DNA of 64,000 nt from a bacterium D16-76 (GTDB lineage: Bacteria; Bacillota; Clostridia; Oscillospirales; Acutalibacteraceae), in assembly GCA_009917445.1 (NCBI GenBank), contig QZEE01000010.1:53150-117149 (forward strand). Direction: 5' to 3'. The notes beneath the pieces are model-generated. The model ran no database searches, had not been told where the DNA came from, and was given only the letters and a program-made list of their open reading frames with translations. Made by a program: the position numbers and the translations under genes. Shown here in pieces: positions 42,230-51,061 of the stretch. Each line of letters begins with the position of its first letter. Positions within the stretch are counted from its first letter, which is position 1.

Positions 42230-44332
42230 TCACACCCCGAACAGTAAATCCCCATATGTGGGGAACGGCCAGTCTTTTTGGCCAACCATAGACTCGGCTT
42301 TATCGCAGGGCTTCCGCAGGGCCTCCATGGCCGGGATGACCTCCCCTTTTACAAAGAGCGCCTGGGCGGTTACATCCGCGGCTTTCTCCAGCGCGGCAAG
42401 CTTTTCCGAAAGGGCCTCCGCCGCTTGGTCAATCTCATCCAAAAGCCCGGAAATCGCGGCGCTGGCTTTCTTCTCATAGCCGCTCACAAGGCCTGGATCA
42501 ACTTTGGCCTTGTCGGCCATAGCCGCTGCCAGACATCCGGCGTACCGCTGCACAGCGGGCAGAATCTCCCGCCTGGCCATGTCCTCCATGGTCAGCGCCT
42601 CTATCTTGACCGTGCGGGTGTAGTTCTCCAGTTGGATCTCATAGCGGGAACGCAATTCGCCCTCTGTAAAGACCCCGTTCTTCAGCAGCATTTCCATATT
42701 CCCCTTGTCCAGCAGGTGCGCCATGGCGTCAGGCGTTGTGGGCAGGTTTAAAAGGCCGCGCTTTTCCACAGCTTCTTCTATCCATTGGCCATCGTAGCCG
42801 TTCCCATTAAAGAGGATGCGCTTGTGGGAGATGATGGTTTCTTTTATCAATCCGTGCAGGACGGCGTCAAAATCGCCGGCCCCTTCCAGAATGTCGGCAA
42901 ACTGCCGGAGGGCTTCCGCCACTGCCGCGTTGAGCATGATGTTGGCACAGGCGATAGAATCCCCGGACCCCACCATGCGGAACTCGAACTTATTGCCTGT
43001 AAAAGCAAAGGGGCTGGTACGGTTGCGGTCGGTAGTGTCCTGGGTGATGCGGGGCAAGGCGTCCACACCCAGCTTCATCTTTTTCTGGGCCGCCCCCTCA
43101 TAGGGGCTGTCCATCTCGATAGCTTCCAGGATGGCCGAAAGCTCGTCACCCAGGAAGATGGAGACCACGGCGGGGGGCGCTTCGTTTGCCCCCAGGCGGT
43201 GGTCATTGCCCGCGGTGGCCACGCTTAAACGCAGCAGGCTCTGGTATTCGTCTACCGCCTTGATGACCGCCACCAGGAACAGCAGGAACTGGGCGTTCTC
43301 GTAAGGGGTCTCGCCTGGAGAGAGAAGGTTTATCCCGGTGTCTGTTGCCATAGACCAGTTGTTGTGTTTGCCGCTGCCGTTTACCCCGGCAAAGGGCTTT
43401 TCGTGCAGCAGGCACACCAGGCCATGCCTGCGGGCCACCTTCTTCATAATCTCCATAGTCAGCTGGTTGTGGTCGGTAGCCACGTTGGTACTGGCGTAAA
43501 TGGGCGCCAGCTCGTGCTGGGCAGGGGCGACCTCGTTATGCTCGGTTTTCGCCAGGATGCCCAGCTTCCACAGCTCTTCGTTGAGGTCATCCATATACGC
43601 CTGCACCCGGGGCTTGATGGAGCCAAAATAGTGGTCTTCCAGCTCCTGGCCTTTGGGTGGGTTTGCCCCAAACAGCGTGCGGCCTGTATAAATCAAATCC
43701 TTGCGCTTAAGGTACATGTCCCGGTCCACCAGGAAGTATTCCTGCTCTGGGCCCACATGGGTGATGACGCGGCTGGCCGCTGTGTTGCCGAACAGCCGCA
43801 GGATACGCAGGGCCTGTTTATTTAAGGCTTCCATGCTGCGCAGGAGAGGCGTTTTTTTATCTAAGGCTTCCCCGCTGTAGGAACAGAACGCGGTGGGGAT
43901 GCACAACGTCTTATCTTTAATAAAAGCAAAGCTGGTGGGGTCCCATGCGGTGTAGCCCCGGGCCTCAAAGGTCGCCCGCAGGCCGCCGGAAGGGAAGGAG
44001 GAGGCATCCGGTTCGCCGCGGATGAGTTCTTTCCCGGAAAATTCCATAATAACCCGGCCGCCGGGAGCGGGGGTGATGAAAGAGTCATGCTTCTCCGCGG
44101 TGATGCCTGTCAACGGCTGGAACCAGTGGGTAAAGTGGGTGGCCCCGTTCTCTACAGCCCAAGTACACATAGCGGCGGCCACGGCGTTTGCCAAGGATAA
44201 ATCCAGCCGGGCGCCCCGCCGGATAGTCTGCTTTAAAGAACGGTATACTTCTGGGGTCAGGCGGGCGCGCATGGCCTGTTCATCGAAAACTTTGCTGGCG
44301 AAAAAATCCGGCACATGATATGGGGTCTGCAT
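42230..44332 (-). CDS. glnN: Glutamine synthetase type III
   Basis: A 700-residue GSIII, much longer than type I (about 440-470). Recognisable segments are [20 protein letters not shown] near residue 65, [10 protein letters not shown] near residue 200, [15 protein letters not shown] near residue 275 (metal-ligand Glu residues) and [14 protein letters not shown] near residue 325. Together these mark an active GSIII. It forms glutamine from glutamate, ammonia and ATP. It is the first gene of the long minus-strand operon, behind a promoter and a leader terminator. Confidence 0.97.
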   Translation of the reverse strand: MQTPYHVPDFFASKVFDEQAMRARLTPEVYRSLKQTIRRGARLDLSLANAVAAAMCTWAVENGATHFTHWFQPLTGITAEKHDSFITPAPGGRVIMEFSGKELIRGEPDASSFPSGGLRATFEARGYTAWDPTSFAFIKDKTLCIPTAFCSYSGEALDKKTPLLRSMEALNKQALRILRLFGNTAASRVITHVGPEQEYFLVDRDMYLKRKDLIYTGRTLFGANPPKGQELEDHYFGSIKPRVQAYMDDLNEELWKLGILAKTEHNEVAPAQHELAPIYASTNVATDHNQLTMEIMKKVARRHGLVCLLHEKPFAGVNGSGKHNNWSMATDTGINLLSPGETPYENAQFLLFLVAVIKAVDEYQSLLRLSVATAGNDHRLGANEAPPAVVSIFLGDELSAILEAIEMDSPYEGAAQKKMKLGVDALPRITQDTTDRNRTSPFAFTGNKFEFRMVGSGDSIACANIMLNAAVAEALRQFADILEGAGDFDAVLHGLIKETIISHKRILFNGNGYDGQWIEEAVEKRGLLNLPTTPDAMAHLLDKGNMEMLLKNGVFTEGELRSRYEIQLENYTRTVKIEALTMEDMARREILPAVQRYAGCLAAAMADKAKVDPGLVSGYEKKASAAISGLLDEIDQAAEALSEKLAALEKAADVTAQALFVKGEVIPAMEALRKPCDKAESMVGQKDWPFPTYGDLLFGV

Positions 44333-44365
44333 AGCTCATCTCTCCTTTTAGGGAATAGGTTTTCT

Positions 44366-44430
44366 AAAAACGAAGAGAGACAACGGCGTCTGCGGGGAGC
44401 TTTCCCGTAGACGCCGTTGTCTCTCAACGC
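44366..44430 (-). promoter_or_regulatory. Transcription attenuator in the glnN leader
   Basis: Directly after the promoter, the leader RNA can form a 22-bp terminator stem (17 bp, one A-C mismatch, 4 bp; outer arm GAGAGACAACGGCGTCT) followed by TTCGTTTTT. A competing small hairpin, CGTTG-AGAGA-CAACG (44416-44430), uses the first 11 bases of the terminator's 5' arm. If it forms, only an upper stem with loop AAAGCT remains, detached from the T run. Both loops have A at position 1 and G at position 4, as in ANTAR-bound RNA motifs, though the first loop is 5 not 6 bases. Confidence 0.65.
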
Positions 44431-44435
44431 CGACT

Positions 44436-44464
44436 AGCATACACTCATTTTTGCAAGTTGTCAA
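44436..44464 (-). promoter_or_regulatory. Promoter of the glnN operon
   Basis: On the minus strand: TTGACA (44459-44464), 17-base spacer, TATGCT (44436-44441). It is about 100 bases upstream of glnN. Confidence 0.8.
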
Positions 44465-44540
44465 GTTGTTTTATGCATTTTTGTTTATATAAACAGTTTT
44501 TAAGGCGGAACTCCGAAAAACATTACTGCTATATGCAAGG

Positions 44541-44570
44541 TTGACAAACTCAAATTGCATATCGTATAAT
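44541..44570 (+). promoter_or_regulatory. Promoter of the glutamate synthase operon
   Basis: TTGACA (44541-44546), 18-base spacer, TATAAT (44565-44570). Both hexamers are perfect; it diverges from the glnN promoter 76 bases away. Confidence 0.85.
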
Positions 44571-44577
44571 AAGAGGC

Positions 44578-44625
44578 AAGGACAAAGGCGTTCGTGGAAT
44601 ACGTCTTTATGTCCTTTTTTATTTT
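44578..44625 (+). promoter_or_regulatory. Transcription attenuator in the glutamate synthase leader
   Basis: The transcript begins almost directly with a 14-bp terminator stem (AAGGAC with GTCCTT; AAAGGCGT with ACGTCTTT, one G-U pair and a 2-base bulge) followed by TTTTATTTT, all before the ribosome site GGGAGGG of the first gene. Full expression therefore requires antitermination; the ANTAR protein encoded at the end of the operon is the obvious candidate. Confidence 0.65.
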
Positions 44626-44640
44626 GGGAGGGATTTATCT

Positions 44641-45744
44641 ATGATACGACCGGAGCTTTTTGAAGGGCAAGTCCGCATCCCTTCCGGCTGCGCTATTTCA
44701 GCGGTGATCTCGCGGGAGGGGCGGCTTATCAGCGGCCAAGCCATTGTGGACAGTATGCGCCCCATGCATGAGCGGTCAAACGGATTGGGGGGCGGGTTTG
44801 CGGGGTACGGCATTTATCCCGAATATAAAGATTTCTTTGCCCTGCACATCTTCTATGATACGGATGAGGCCCGTGCCGCCGTTGAAGCCCATCTGCGCGC
44901 GGTGCTGGAGATTGTCCGGGCAGAGAACATCCCCACCCGCAAGCACCCGGCTATCACGGCCGAGCCTTTTATCTGGCGCTATTTCGTGGCCCCCCTGCGG
45001 TCGGTGCTGCATAGCTGCCAGCAGGATGAGGAGGAATTCATTGCCCGCCTGGCCATGCGCGTCAATACAAGCTATCCGGGGGCATACGTGTTCTCCAGCG
45101 GGAAAAATATGGGCGTGTTCAAGGCCGTGGGCTACCCCGAAGACGTAGGCGAATTCTACCGCCTGGAAGAATACAGCGGCTACTGCTGGACTGCCCACGG
45201 CCGCTATCCCACGAACACCCCCGGCTGGTGGGGCGGGGCGCACCCTTTTGCGCTGCTGGACAGGAGCATTGTCCATAACGGCGAGATTTCTTCTTACGAC
45301 TGCAACCGCCGCACTATCGAGATGTATGGCTACAAATGCACCCTGCAAACGGATACAGAGGTCATCACCTATATTGCCGACTTTTTACAACGCAAGCAGG
45401 GGCTTACATTAGAAGAAATAGCCTCGGTAATCGCGGCGCCCTTCTGGTCTACTATAGAGCGGCAGCCGGAAGGCAAAAGCCGGGAGTTGGCGTATCTGCG
45501 CACGGTCTACTCCAGTTTGCTGATAACCGGGCCGTTCTCCATTATTTTGGGCTTTCGCGGCGGGCTGATGGCCCTGAACGACCGCCTGAAATTACGCAGC
45601 ATGGTGGTGGGCGAAAAAGATGACAAGGTCTACATAGCCAGTGAAGAAGCGGCTATCCGCGCAGTGGAGCCAAACGCGGAAAATATCTGGGCCCCGGCGG
45701 GGGGCCAGCCCGTGGTAGTGCGGGTGCGGGAGGGGGCATATTAA
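44641..45744 (+). CDS. Glutamate synthase, glutaminase subunit (GltB N-terminal type)
   Basis: A 367-residue class II glutamine amidotransferase. Processing before Cys17 (IPSGCAISAV) would expose the N-terminal nucleophile. AHGRYPTNTPGWWGGAHPFA and LLDRSIVHNGEISSYDCN are typical of the glutamate synthase glutaminase domain. In most bacteria this is the first domain of a 1500-residue GltB; here it is a separate protein, as in archaeal-type split glutamate synthases. It provides ammonia to the FMN subunit encoded next. Transcription starts at the attenuated promoter upstream. Confidence 0.9.
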   Translation: MIRPELFEGQVRIPSGCAISAVISREGRLISGQAIVDSMRPMHERSNGLGGGFAGYGIYPEYKDFFALHIFYDTDEARAAVEAHLRAVLEIVRAENIPTRKHPAITAEPFIWRYFVAPLRSVLHSCQQDEEEFIARLAMRVNTSYPGAYVFSSGKNMGVFKAVGYPEDVGEFYRLEEYSGYCWTAHGRYPTNTPGWWGGAHPFALLDRSIVHNGEISSYDCNRRTIEMYGYKCTLQTDTEVITYIADFLQRKQGLTLEEIASVIAAPFWSTIERQPEGKSRELAYLRTVYSSLLITGPFSIILGFRGGLMALNDRLKLRSMVVGEKDDKVYIASEEAAIRAVEPNAENIWAPAGGQPVVVRVREGAY

Positions 45745-45746
45745 AA

Positions 45747-47246
45747 ATGGGGCAATGGGAAGTTTATCCGGAATTTGAAGTGGTGCGCAGCAGCGCCCGC
45801 TGTACAAAATGTTTGGGCTGTGTGGCCCAATGCGCTAACGGGGTGCATCAATACGACGGGGCGCAGCTAACCTGCGACAGCGCCAAGTGTGTGGACTGCC
45901 ACCGCTGTGTAGCTATGTGCCCCGCCCGGGCTCTGAAAATCGTAAAGGCGGACTGTGCCCTGCGGGAAAACAGCAACTGGGACAGCCAGACTATCAAAGA
46001 GATCTTTAAGCAGGCCCAAAGCGGCGGCGTCCTCTTAAGCAGCATGGGCACGCCAAAGCCCTATCCTGTCTATTGGGACAAGCTGCTGCTCAATGCCAGC
46101 CAGGTGACCAACCCCTCCATTGACCCCTTGCGGGAGCCCATGGAGACCCGCGTCTGTCTGGGCAAGAAACCGGGCAGGCCCCAGCGCGGGCCGGACGGCC
46201 GCTTTACCTGTGAGCTGCCGCCCCAACTGAAGCTTGCTATGCCCATGCTGTTTTCAGCCATGAGTTACGGCTCTGTCAGTTATAACGCCCACGAGGCCCT
46301 GGCCCGGGCGGCAGAGGAACTGGGCGTCTACTATAACACCGGCGAAGGCGGCCTGCATGAAGATTTTTACGCTTACAGCCCTAATACCATTGTGCAGGTG
46401 GCGTCAGGGCGGTTTGGGGTGCACGAAGGGTACTTAAACGCCGGGGCGGCCATTGAAATCAAGATGGGGCAGGGGGCCAAGCCGGGCATTGGCGGGCATC
46501 TGCCCGGGACAAAGGTAGGGGCCGACATTTCCCGTACCCGCATGATACCCGAGGGCAGCGATGCTATCTCCCCGGCCCCCCATCACGATATTTATTCCAT
46601 TGAGGACCTGCGCCAGCTGGTGTATTCCTTAAAGCAGTCCACCCATCACAAAAAGCCAATCATCGTGAAGGTGGCGGCTGTGCACAACATTGCGGCTATT
46701 GCCAGCGGCATTGCCCGCAGCGGCGCAGACATTATCGCCATAGACGGCTTCCGGGGCGGTACAGGCGCCGCCCCCACCCGAATCCGGGACAACGTGGGCA
46801 TCCCCATTGAGCTGGCCCTGGCGGCGGTAGACCAACGCCTGCGGGACGAGGGGATTCGGAACCAGGTAGGCATCATTGCCGGAGGGAGCATACGCTCCTC
46901 GGCAGATGTGGCTAAAGCTATCGCCCTGGGCGCGGATGCGGTTTATATTGCAACAGCGGCGCTGCTGGCGCTGGGCTGCCATCTGTGCCGTACCTGCCAG
47001 ACGGGTATGTGCAACTGGGGCATTGCCACCCAAAGGCCGGAACTGGTGGCCCGTTTAGACCCCAAGGAGGGGGCGAAACGCCTGGTAAACCTTATGACCG
47101 CCTGGAACCACGAGATCATGGAAATGCTGGGCGGCATGGGAATCAATTCCATAGAAGCCCTGCGGGGCAACCGTTTGATGCTGCGGGGCATTGGGCTAAC
47201 GGCAAAGGAATTGGAGATTTTGGGCGTAGCCCACGCGGGGGAATGA
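45747..47246 (+). CDS. Glutamate synthase, FMN/Fe-S subunit with N-terminal ferredoxin domain
   Basis: A 499-residue protein. The N-terminal domain has two 4Fe-4S motifs: CTKCLGCVAQCANGV and CVDCHRCVAMCPARA. The glutamate synthase FMN domain follows from about residue 140: GTGAAPTRIRDNVGIP near 335, IIAGGSIRSSADVAKAIALG near 375 and the cluster cysteines CHLCRTCQTGMCNWGIATQ near 412. It reduces 2-iminoglutarate to glutamate. The fused ferredoxin domain suggests electrons come from ferredoxin or a soluble partner instead of GltD, which is absent here. Confidence 0.93.
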   Translation: MGQWEVYPEFEVVRSSARCTKCLGCVAQCANGVHQYDGAQLTCDSAKCVDCHRCVAMCPARALKIVKADCALRENSNWDSQTIKEIFKQAQSGGVLLSSMGTPKPYPVYWDKLLLNASQVTNPSIDPLREPMETRVCLGKKPGRPQRGPDGRFTCELPPQLKLAMPMLFSAMSYGSVSYNAHEALARAAEELGVYYNTGEGGLHEDFYAYSPNTIVQVASGRFGVHEGYLNAGAAIEIKMGQGAKPGIGGHLPGTKVGADISRTRMIPEGSDAISPAPHHDIYSIEDLRQLVYSLKQSTHHKKPIIVKVAAVHNIAAIASGIARSGADIIAIDGFRGGTGAAPTRIRDNVGIPIELALAAVDQRLRDEGIRNQVGIIAGGSIRSSADVAKAIALGADAVYIATAALLALGCHLCRTCQTGMCNWGIATQRPELVARLDPKEGAKRLVNLMTAWNHEIMEMLGGMGINSIEALRGNRLMLRGIGLTAKELEILGVAHAGE

Positions 47247-47277
47247 TCCCTGCGCAAAGTAAAGGAGGCGTGGTATA

Positions 47278-48000
47278 ATGGCCTATAAAATAGAGGCCCA
47301 AGGCTTAGACGCGGCCGGGCTGGGCAGGCAGATCCAGGCGCACCCTGGCCCGGTAGAGGTCGTGGGATGCCTGGGGCAGCGGTTTATTGGGGCAGGGATG
47401 CAAAGAAAGAAAATTCGTGTTACCGGCATACCAGGGAATGCCCTGGGGGCCTACCTTAACGGCGGTGAGATAGAAGTGTGCGCAAACGCCCAAGACGCTG
47501 TAGGCGACACCATGAATGACGGCACCATTGTAATCCACGGGGATGTGGGCGACACGGTAGGATACGCCATGCGGGGCGGGGAAATCTATGTGGAAGGCTC
47601 GGCGGGCTACCGGGCTGGGGTGCATATGAAGGAGTACCAGGACAAGGTGCCGGTAATGGTCATCGGCGGCCGGGCCGGCAGCTTCCTGGGGGAGTACCAG
47701 GCGGGCGGGGTGATCCTGGTGCTGGGGCTGACGGGTTCGGGCCCTATTGCCGGGAACTTCCCCTGTGCGGGCATGCATGGCGGCAAGGTGCTGCTGCGGT
47801 GCCGCCCGGAAGAACTCCTTTTCCCCGGCCAGGTGACGGCCCTCCCGGCATCTGCCCAAGACCTGGATGCCGTGCGGCCATATTTAGAAGAATTCTGCCG
47901 CCGCTTCGGCAAAGACCTGTCGGTTATTTTAAACGCCCCCTTTACCCTGGCGGTCCCGGACAGCCGGAATCCGTACCGGCAGATGTATGTAGCCAATTGA
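47278..48000 (+). CDS. Glutamate synthase, GXGXG beta-helix subunit (GltB C-terminal type)
   Basis: A 240-residue protein formed by the GXGXG repeat domain of glutamate synthase: GAGMQRKKIRVTGIPGNALG, then DTMNDGTIVIHGDVGDTVGY and MRGGEIYVEGSAGYRAGVHM. This domain normally holds the ammonia channel together at the C-terminus of GltB. AAAGGAGG precedes the ATG. It completes the three-gene split enzyme. Confidence 0.9.
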   Translation: MAYKIEAQGLDAAGLGRQIQAHPGPVEVVGCLGQRFIGAGMQRKKIRVTGIPGNALGAYLNGGEIEVCANAQDAVGDTMNDGTIVIHGDVGDTVGYAMRGGEIYVEGSAGYRAGVHMKEYQDKVPVMVIGGRAGSFLGEYQAGGVILVLGLTGSGPIAGNFPCAGMHGGKVLLRCRPEELLFPGQVTALPASAQDLDAVRPYLEEFCRRFGKDLSVILNAPFTLAVPDSRNPYRQMYVAN

Positions 48001-48013
48001 CAGGAGGATGCCT

Positions 48014-48793
48014 ATGGAATTTACCCAAGACGATGTATTGTGTTATGTGAAAAGCGAAGATGTGAAATTTATCCGTTTGGCGTTCTGTGATACCGAAGGG
48101 CGCCAGAAGAACCTGGCTATCATGCCGGAGACGCTTTCCCGGGCGTTCTCCCAAGGCATTCCGGTAGATGGCCGCGCGTTGCCGGGTTTTGGAACAGGGC
48201 CTGTGTTTTTGCGCCCAGACCCCAAGACTTTGCTGCAAATGCCCTGGCGGCCCCAGCACGGGCGGGTGGTGCATATGTTCTGCGATCTGCTGACCCTGGA
48301 CGGTACGCCCCACCCCCAGGACGTCCGGTGGCAGCTGAAAGAACTCACACAGCAGATGGAGTGTACTGTAGCGGCAGAGATGCTTTTTGCCCTGTACAAA
48401 CTGGATGAGCAGGGCCGCCCCACAGCTGAGCCCCAGGACGAAGCGGGGTATCTGGACATAGCCCCCACAGACCGCGGGGAGAATGTGCGCCGGGCCATCT
48501 GCCTAACCCTGGAGCAGATGGGCATCCAGCCGGAAAGCTCCCACCACGGGGCGGGGCCGGGCAGGAACCTGATCCGCTACCAGGGCGCGGGCCCTTTAAA
48601 GGCCGCGGACAACATGGTAACGTTTCAGGCGGTGGTACGCACAATGGCAGACCAGAATGGGCTTTTTGCAGAATTCCCCCATCCTCCCCGGCTCTTCATA
48701 ACCCAGGGGGCTAACGTGCGGGAAGCCGTGCCCCAAAAGGGCTGGCAGAACCCGTACCGGCTCATGGCAGCTCTGGTAGGAGGGCAGGTGTAA
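48014..48793 (+). CDS. Truncated, catalytically dead glutamine-synthetase-like protein
   Basis: A 259-residue protein aligning with the first 60 percent of type I glutamine synthetase (about 444 residues). The N-terminal beta-grasp has VDGRALPGFG, and the catalytic barrel begins with LYKLDEQGRPT, GYLDIAPTDRGENVRR and ADNMVTFQAVVRTMA. The metal-binding glutamates are largely lost: E122 remains, but its partner is L124, and the second pair is replaced by G179 and L186 (SHHGAGPGRNLI instead of the usual SHHEVAPGQHEI). The last 180 residues are missing. It is intact as a frame, has AGGAGG 6 bases before the ATG, and sits between glutamate synthase and the ANTAR regulator, so a sensor role is likely. 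Confidence 0.85.
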   Translation: MEFTQDDVLCYVKSEDVKFIRLAFCDTEGRQKNLAIMPETLSRAFSQGIPVDGRALPGFGTGPVFLRPDPKTLLQMPWRPQHGRVVHMFCDLLTLDGTPHPQDVRWQLKELTQQMECTVAAEMLFALYKLDEQGRPTAEPQDEAGYLDIAPTDRGENVRRAICLTLEQMGIQPESSHHGAGPGRNLIRYQGAGPLKAADNMVTFQAVVRTMADQNGLFAEFPHPPRLFITQGANVREAVPQKGWQNPYRLMAALVGGQV

Positions 48794-48797
48794 GCAT

Positions 48798-49385
48798 ATG
48801 ATATTCGAACCGGAGCCTTACAGTGTACTTATTGTTTCCCCAGGCGACCGCTTCCGGGAAAGCCTGTCCCCCCTTCTGCCGCCAGGTTCCTTTAACCCGG
48901 TTTGTGTTGCCCGCAGCTGTGCTGAAGCAAGGCGGAAGCTGCTGGAGCGGGGGTTCGATTTGGTTCTTATCAATTCCCCCCTGCCCGATGGCCCGGGCCT
49001 GCCTTTAGCGGAGGATCTGTGCGCCGAAACAGAAGCCGGGGTGCTGCTGTTGGTTCCGGCGGGGATCTACGAGGAAACTGCTGCCCAAGCCCAGCAGAGC
49101 GGGGCAATCACACTGCACAAACCCAGCAGCCGGTTGCTGGCTTCACACAGCCTGCAAGCCCTCTGCGCTATGCGGGAACGGCTGCGGGCACGGAGCCGCA
49201 GGCAGGTTACGGTAGAAGAGAAGATCCGGGAGCTGCAGCTGGTTGACCGGGCTAAGTGGGTTTTGATAGAAAAGAATGGCTTTACAGAGCCGGAAGCCCA
49301 CAGGGCCTTAGAGCGCATGGCAATGGAACAGCGCATAACCAAGATGCAGGCTGCGCAGCAGGTAGTGGGGGGAGGATCAATTTGA
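48798..49385 (+). CDS. ANTAR-domain RNA-binding antiterminator with pseudo-receiver domain
   Basis: A 195-residue protein. Residues 1 to about 120 fold like a response-regulator receiver (YSVLIVSPGD at strand 1, FDLVLINSPLPDG at strand 3), but the phospho-acceptor Asp is replaced (LIN instead of LxD) and the acidic pocket is incomplete. Residues about 137-190 form an ANTAR domain: VEEKIRELQLVDRAKWVLIE, then FTEPEAHRALERMAMEQR. ANTAR proteins bind paired RNA hairpins and prevent terminator formation. In clostridia such proteins (NitR type) accompany glutamine synthetase genes. Lacking the Asp, this one may instead be switched by a partner such as the adjacent glutamine-synthetase-like protein. 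Confidence 0.88.
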   Translation: MIFEPEPYSVLIVSPGDRFRESLSPLLPPGSFNPVCVARSCAEARRKLLERGFDLVLINSPLPDGPGLPLAEDLCAETEAGVLLLVPAGIYEETAAQAQQSGAITLHKPSSRLLASHSLQALCAMRERLRARSRRQVTVEEKIRELQLVDRAKWVLIEKNGFTEPEAHRALERMAMEQRITKMQAAQQVVGGGSI

Positions 49386-49443
49386 AAGGGCAACATGACG
49401 AGGTGGGCCGCATTTTGCGGACCACCTCAAAATCTGCGTTGGT

Positions 49444-49524
49444 TAACATACACAAATACTTCAGCACGTCAGCGGTATTCCGTGCAAGCCGGCTGATGGG
49501 TTTGGTAATAATCATATCGATTCT
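49444..49524 (-). pseudogene. Serine recombinase remnant
   Basis: A minus-strand frame reads MIITKPISRLARNTADVLKY, matching the catalytic-domain segment (IxTKSISRFARN) of large serine recombinases. Only about 27 residues are left; both sides are unrelated. It abuts the stop codon of the truncated radical SAM gene, marking a recombination scar. Confidence 0.7.
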
Positions 49525-50092
49525 ACCATTTAATCATCTTATTGAATTCGTCGTGCTGCCCATTACCTTTCCCAGCCAGCCCGGTCATATAGACAAAGTA
49601 ATATTCGATACTGGCCTCGTCCAGCTTGCGGCACTGCTCCAATATATCGTCGGCGGTATAACCCTTGTTTGCCCGCGAGAGGGTGGCATCATCTCCGCTC
49701 TCCGTGCCGATACTCAGCCCATTGATGCCCATGGCCCGCAGTTTGTTTAGCTGCCAGACTTCCTTGTTTTTGATGTCCCGGATACTGGCAAACATGGCGA
49801 TGGACTGGCACTTAATGAGATACTCGCGAACGGTCAGGGCGCGCAGCTTGAGGTTCTCATAGCTCATGGCGAAGGGGTTCGCGCCAGTGAGGAACACCCG
49901 CCGGGCGTTGGGCTGATAGTTCTTGATTTCCGCCAAATCCTTCTCAAATTCATCCATGGGGGACAGCCGGGATTTCTCGTTTTTGTGGAGACTGCAGAAG
50001 GTGCATTTGTTGTGTGTGCAGCCAGAGGTCGCCTGCAAAATGACGGACTGGGATTCATACGGCGGACGCCATGTTCTTCCTGTGAAATGCAT
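49523..50092 (-). CDS. Radical SAM protein, C-terminally truncated
   Basis: A 189-residue protein with the radical SAM cluster motif CTHNKCTFC near residue 25 and the same plan as its 299-residue neighbour upstream (TWRPPYESQS, FLTGANPFAM, GINGLSIGTESGDD). It stops after KGNGQHDEFNKMIKW, missing about 100 C-terminal residues. The missing part coincides with the serine recombinase remnant, so truncation by a past insertion is likely. The Elp3-like barrel is incomplete, so activity is doubtful. It starts 11 bases after the full-length paralogue. Confidence 0.75.
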   Translation of the reverse strand: MHFTGRTWRPPYESQSVILQATSGCTHNKCTFCSLHKNEKSRLSPMDEFEKDLAEIKNYQPNARRVFLTGANPFAMSYENLKLRALTVREYLIKCQSIAMFASIRDIKNKEVWQLNKLRAMGINGLSIGTESGDDATLSRANKGYTADDILEQCRKLDEASIEYYFVYMTGLAGKGNGQHDEFNKMIKW

Positions 50093-50103
50093 GAGAATCC
50101 CCC

Positions 50104-51003
50104 TTACAGGTGACGAAGATTTTTGCGGTAATCCCGCAGCTTTTCTTCGCCTACGGTGTCAATAATCTTGTCGATTGCCGCTACCAAAGCGGCTTTATCT
50201 TGGGGTAGCGTGCCGTGAAGCTGAAACGCATTGGAGGCCCCCAGCGCGGCAAACTGCGTGGGAATATCAAGAGATTCAATCAGGGTGCGGATTTCCCGGT
50301 ACTTCTCTACTTCGCTTTCCTCTTGCCAGTTGCCCCGCTGGATCTCCTGGTAGAGTTCGGAGTCTGGATAGATGGTAAGCATATTGGCACCGATGAGTTG
50401 TGGGTGCAGCTGATTGCACACAGCGGCGGTAGCTTTTGCGCTGATTTCGCCCCGGCTCACGCCAGATATGCCCACCAGATAGAAAAAGTTATAGCGGATA
50501 CCTGCCCTGTCCAGCCGGGCGCACTGCTCCACAATGTCAGCGGTGGCGTAGCCTTTGTTCATAAAGCGCAGGGCCTCATCATCGCCGGTTTCAATACCGA
50601 TGGTCAGACTGTCAAATCCCGCCTGGGCCAGCGTGGTCAGGTCACTGTCAGACTTTAAGGTTACATCGGTAATCCGCGCAAAACAGCCAATGGTTTTCAC
50701 CGTGGGTACATATTTGCGGATAAGTTCTGCGGTAGCAAGTAATCGCTCTGTTTTCAGCACAAATGGGTTTGCGCCGGTGAGAAAGGCTCGATTAAACTGA
50801 AAGCCGTGCCACTGTTTCAGCGTGTCGGCAACCTCCTGTAAATCGCACTCGATATCTTCGAGCGGTGACATTCTGAACTTGAACGGCAGGTCGTTGTAGA
50901 GTGTACAGAACTTGCACTTGTGATGGGTACAGCCCGCCGTGACTTCCAGCAGCAGCGAGGACGCTTCATAGGGTGGACGCCAGATAGTTCCGGTAAATTT
51001 CAT
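50104..51003 (-). CDS. Radical SAM protein
   Basis: A 299-residue protein with the 4Fe-4S/SAM motif CTHHKCKFC near residue 25, then FLTGANPFVL, FDSLTIGIETGDDEALRFM and a C-terminal region absent from its truncated neighbour. It resembles the B12-independent coproporphyrinogen-dehydrogenase/Elp3-like radical SAM group of unknown substrate. ATG 51003 was chosen because AAGGAGG lies 8 bases upstream; ATG 51027 lacks one. It diverges from the HxlR regulator with a shared control region containing a palindrome. Confidence 0.85.
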   Translation of the reverse strand: MKFTGTIWRPPYEASSLLLEVTAGCTHHKCKFCTLYNDLPFKFRMSPLEDIECDLQEVADTLKQWHGFQFNRAFLTGANPFVLKTERLLATAELIRKYVPTVKTIGCFARITDVTLKSDSDLTTLAQAGFDSLTIGIETGDDEALRFMNKGYATADIVEQCARLDRAGIRYNFFYLVGISGVSRGEISAKATAAVCNQLHPQLIGANMLTIYPDSELYQEIQRGNWQEESEVEKYREIRTLIESLDIPTQFAALGASNAFQLHGTLPQDKAALVAAIDKIIDTVGEEKLRDYRKNLRHL

Positions 51004-51061
51004 GGGGATAACCTCCTTCGTTTTCATCCATTATAGCCCGATACGGGATAAATTCAAGTAC

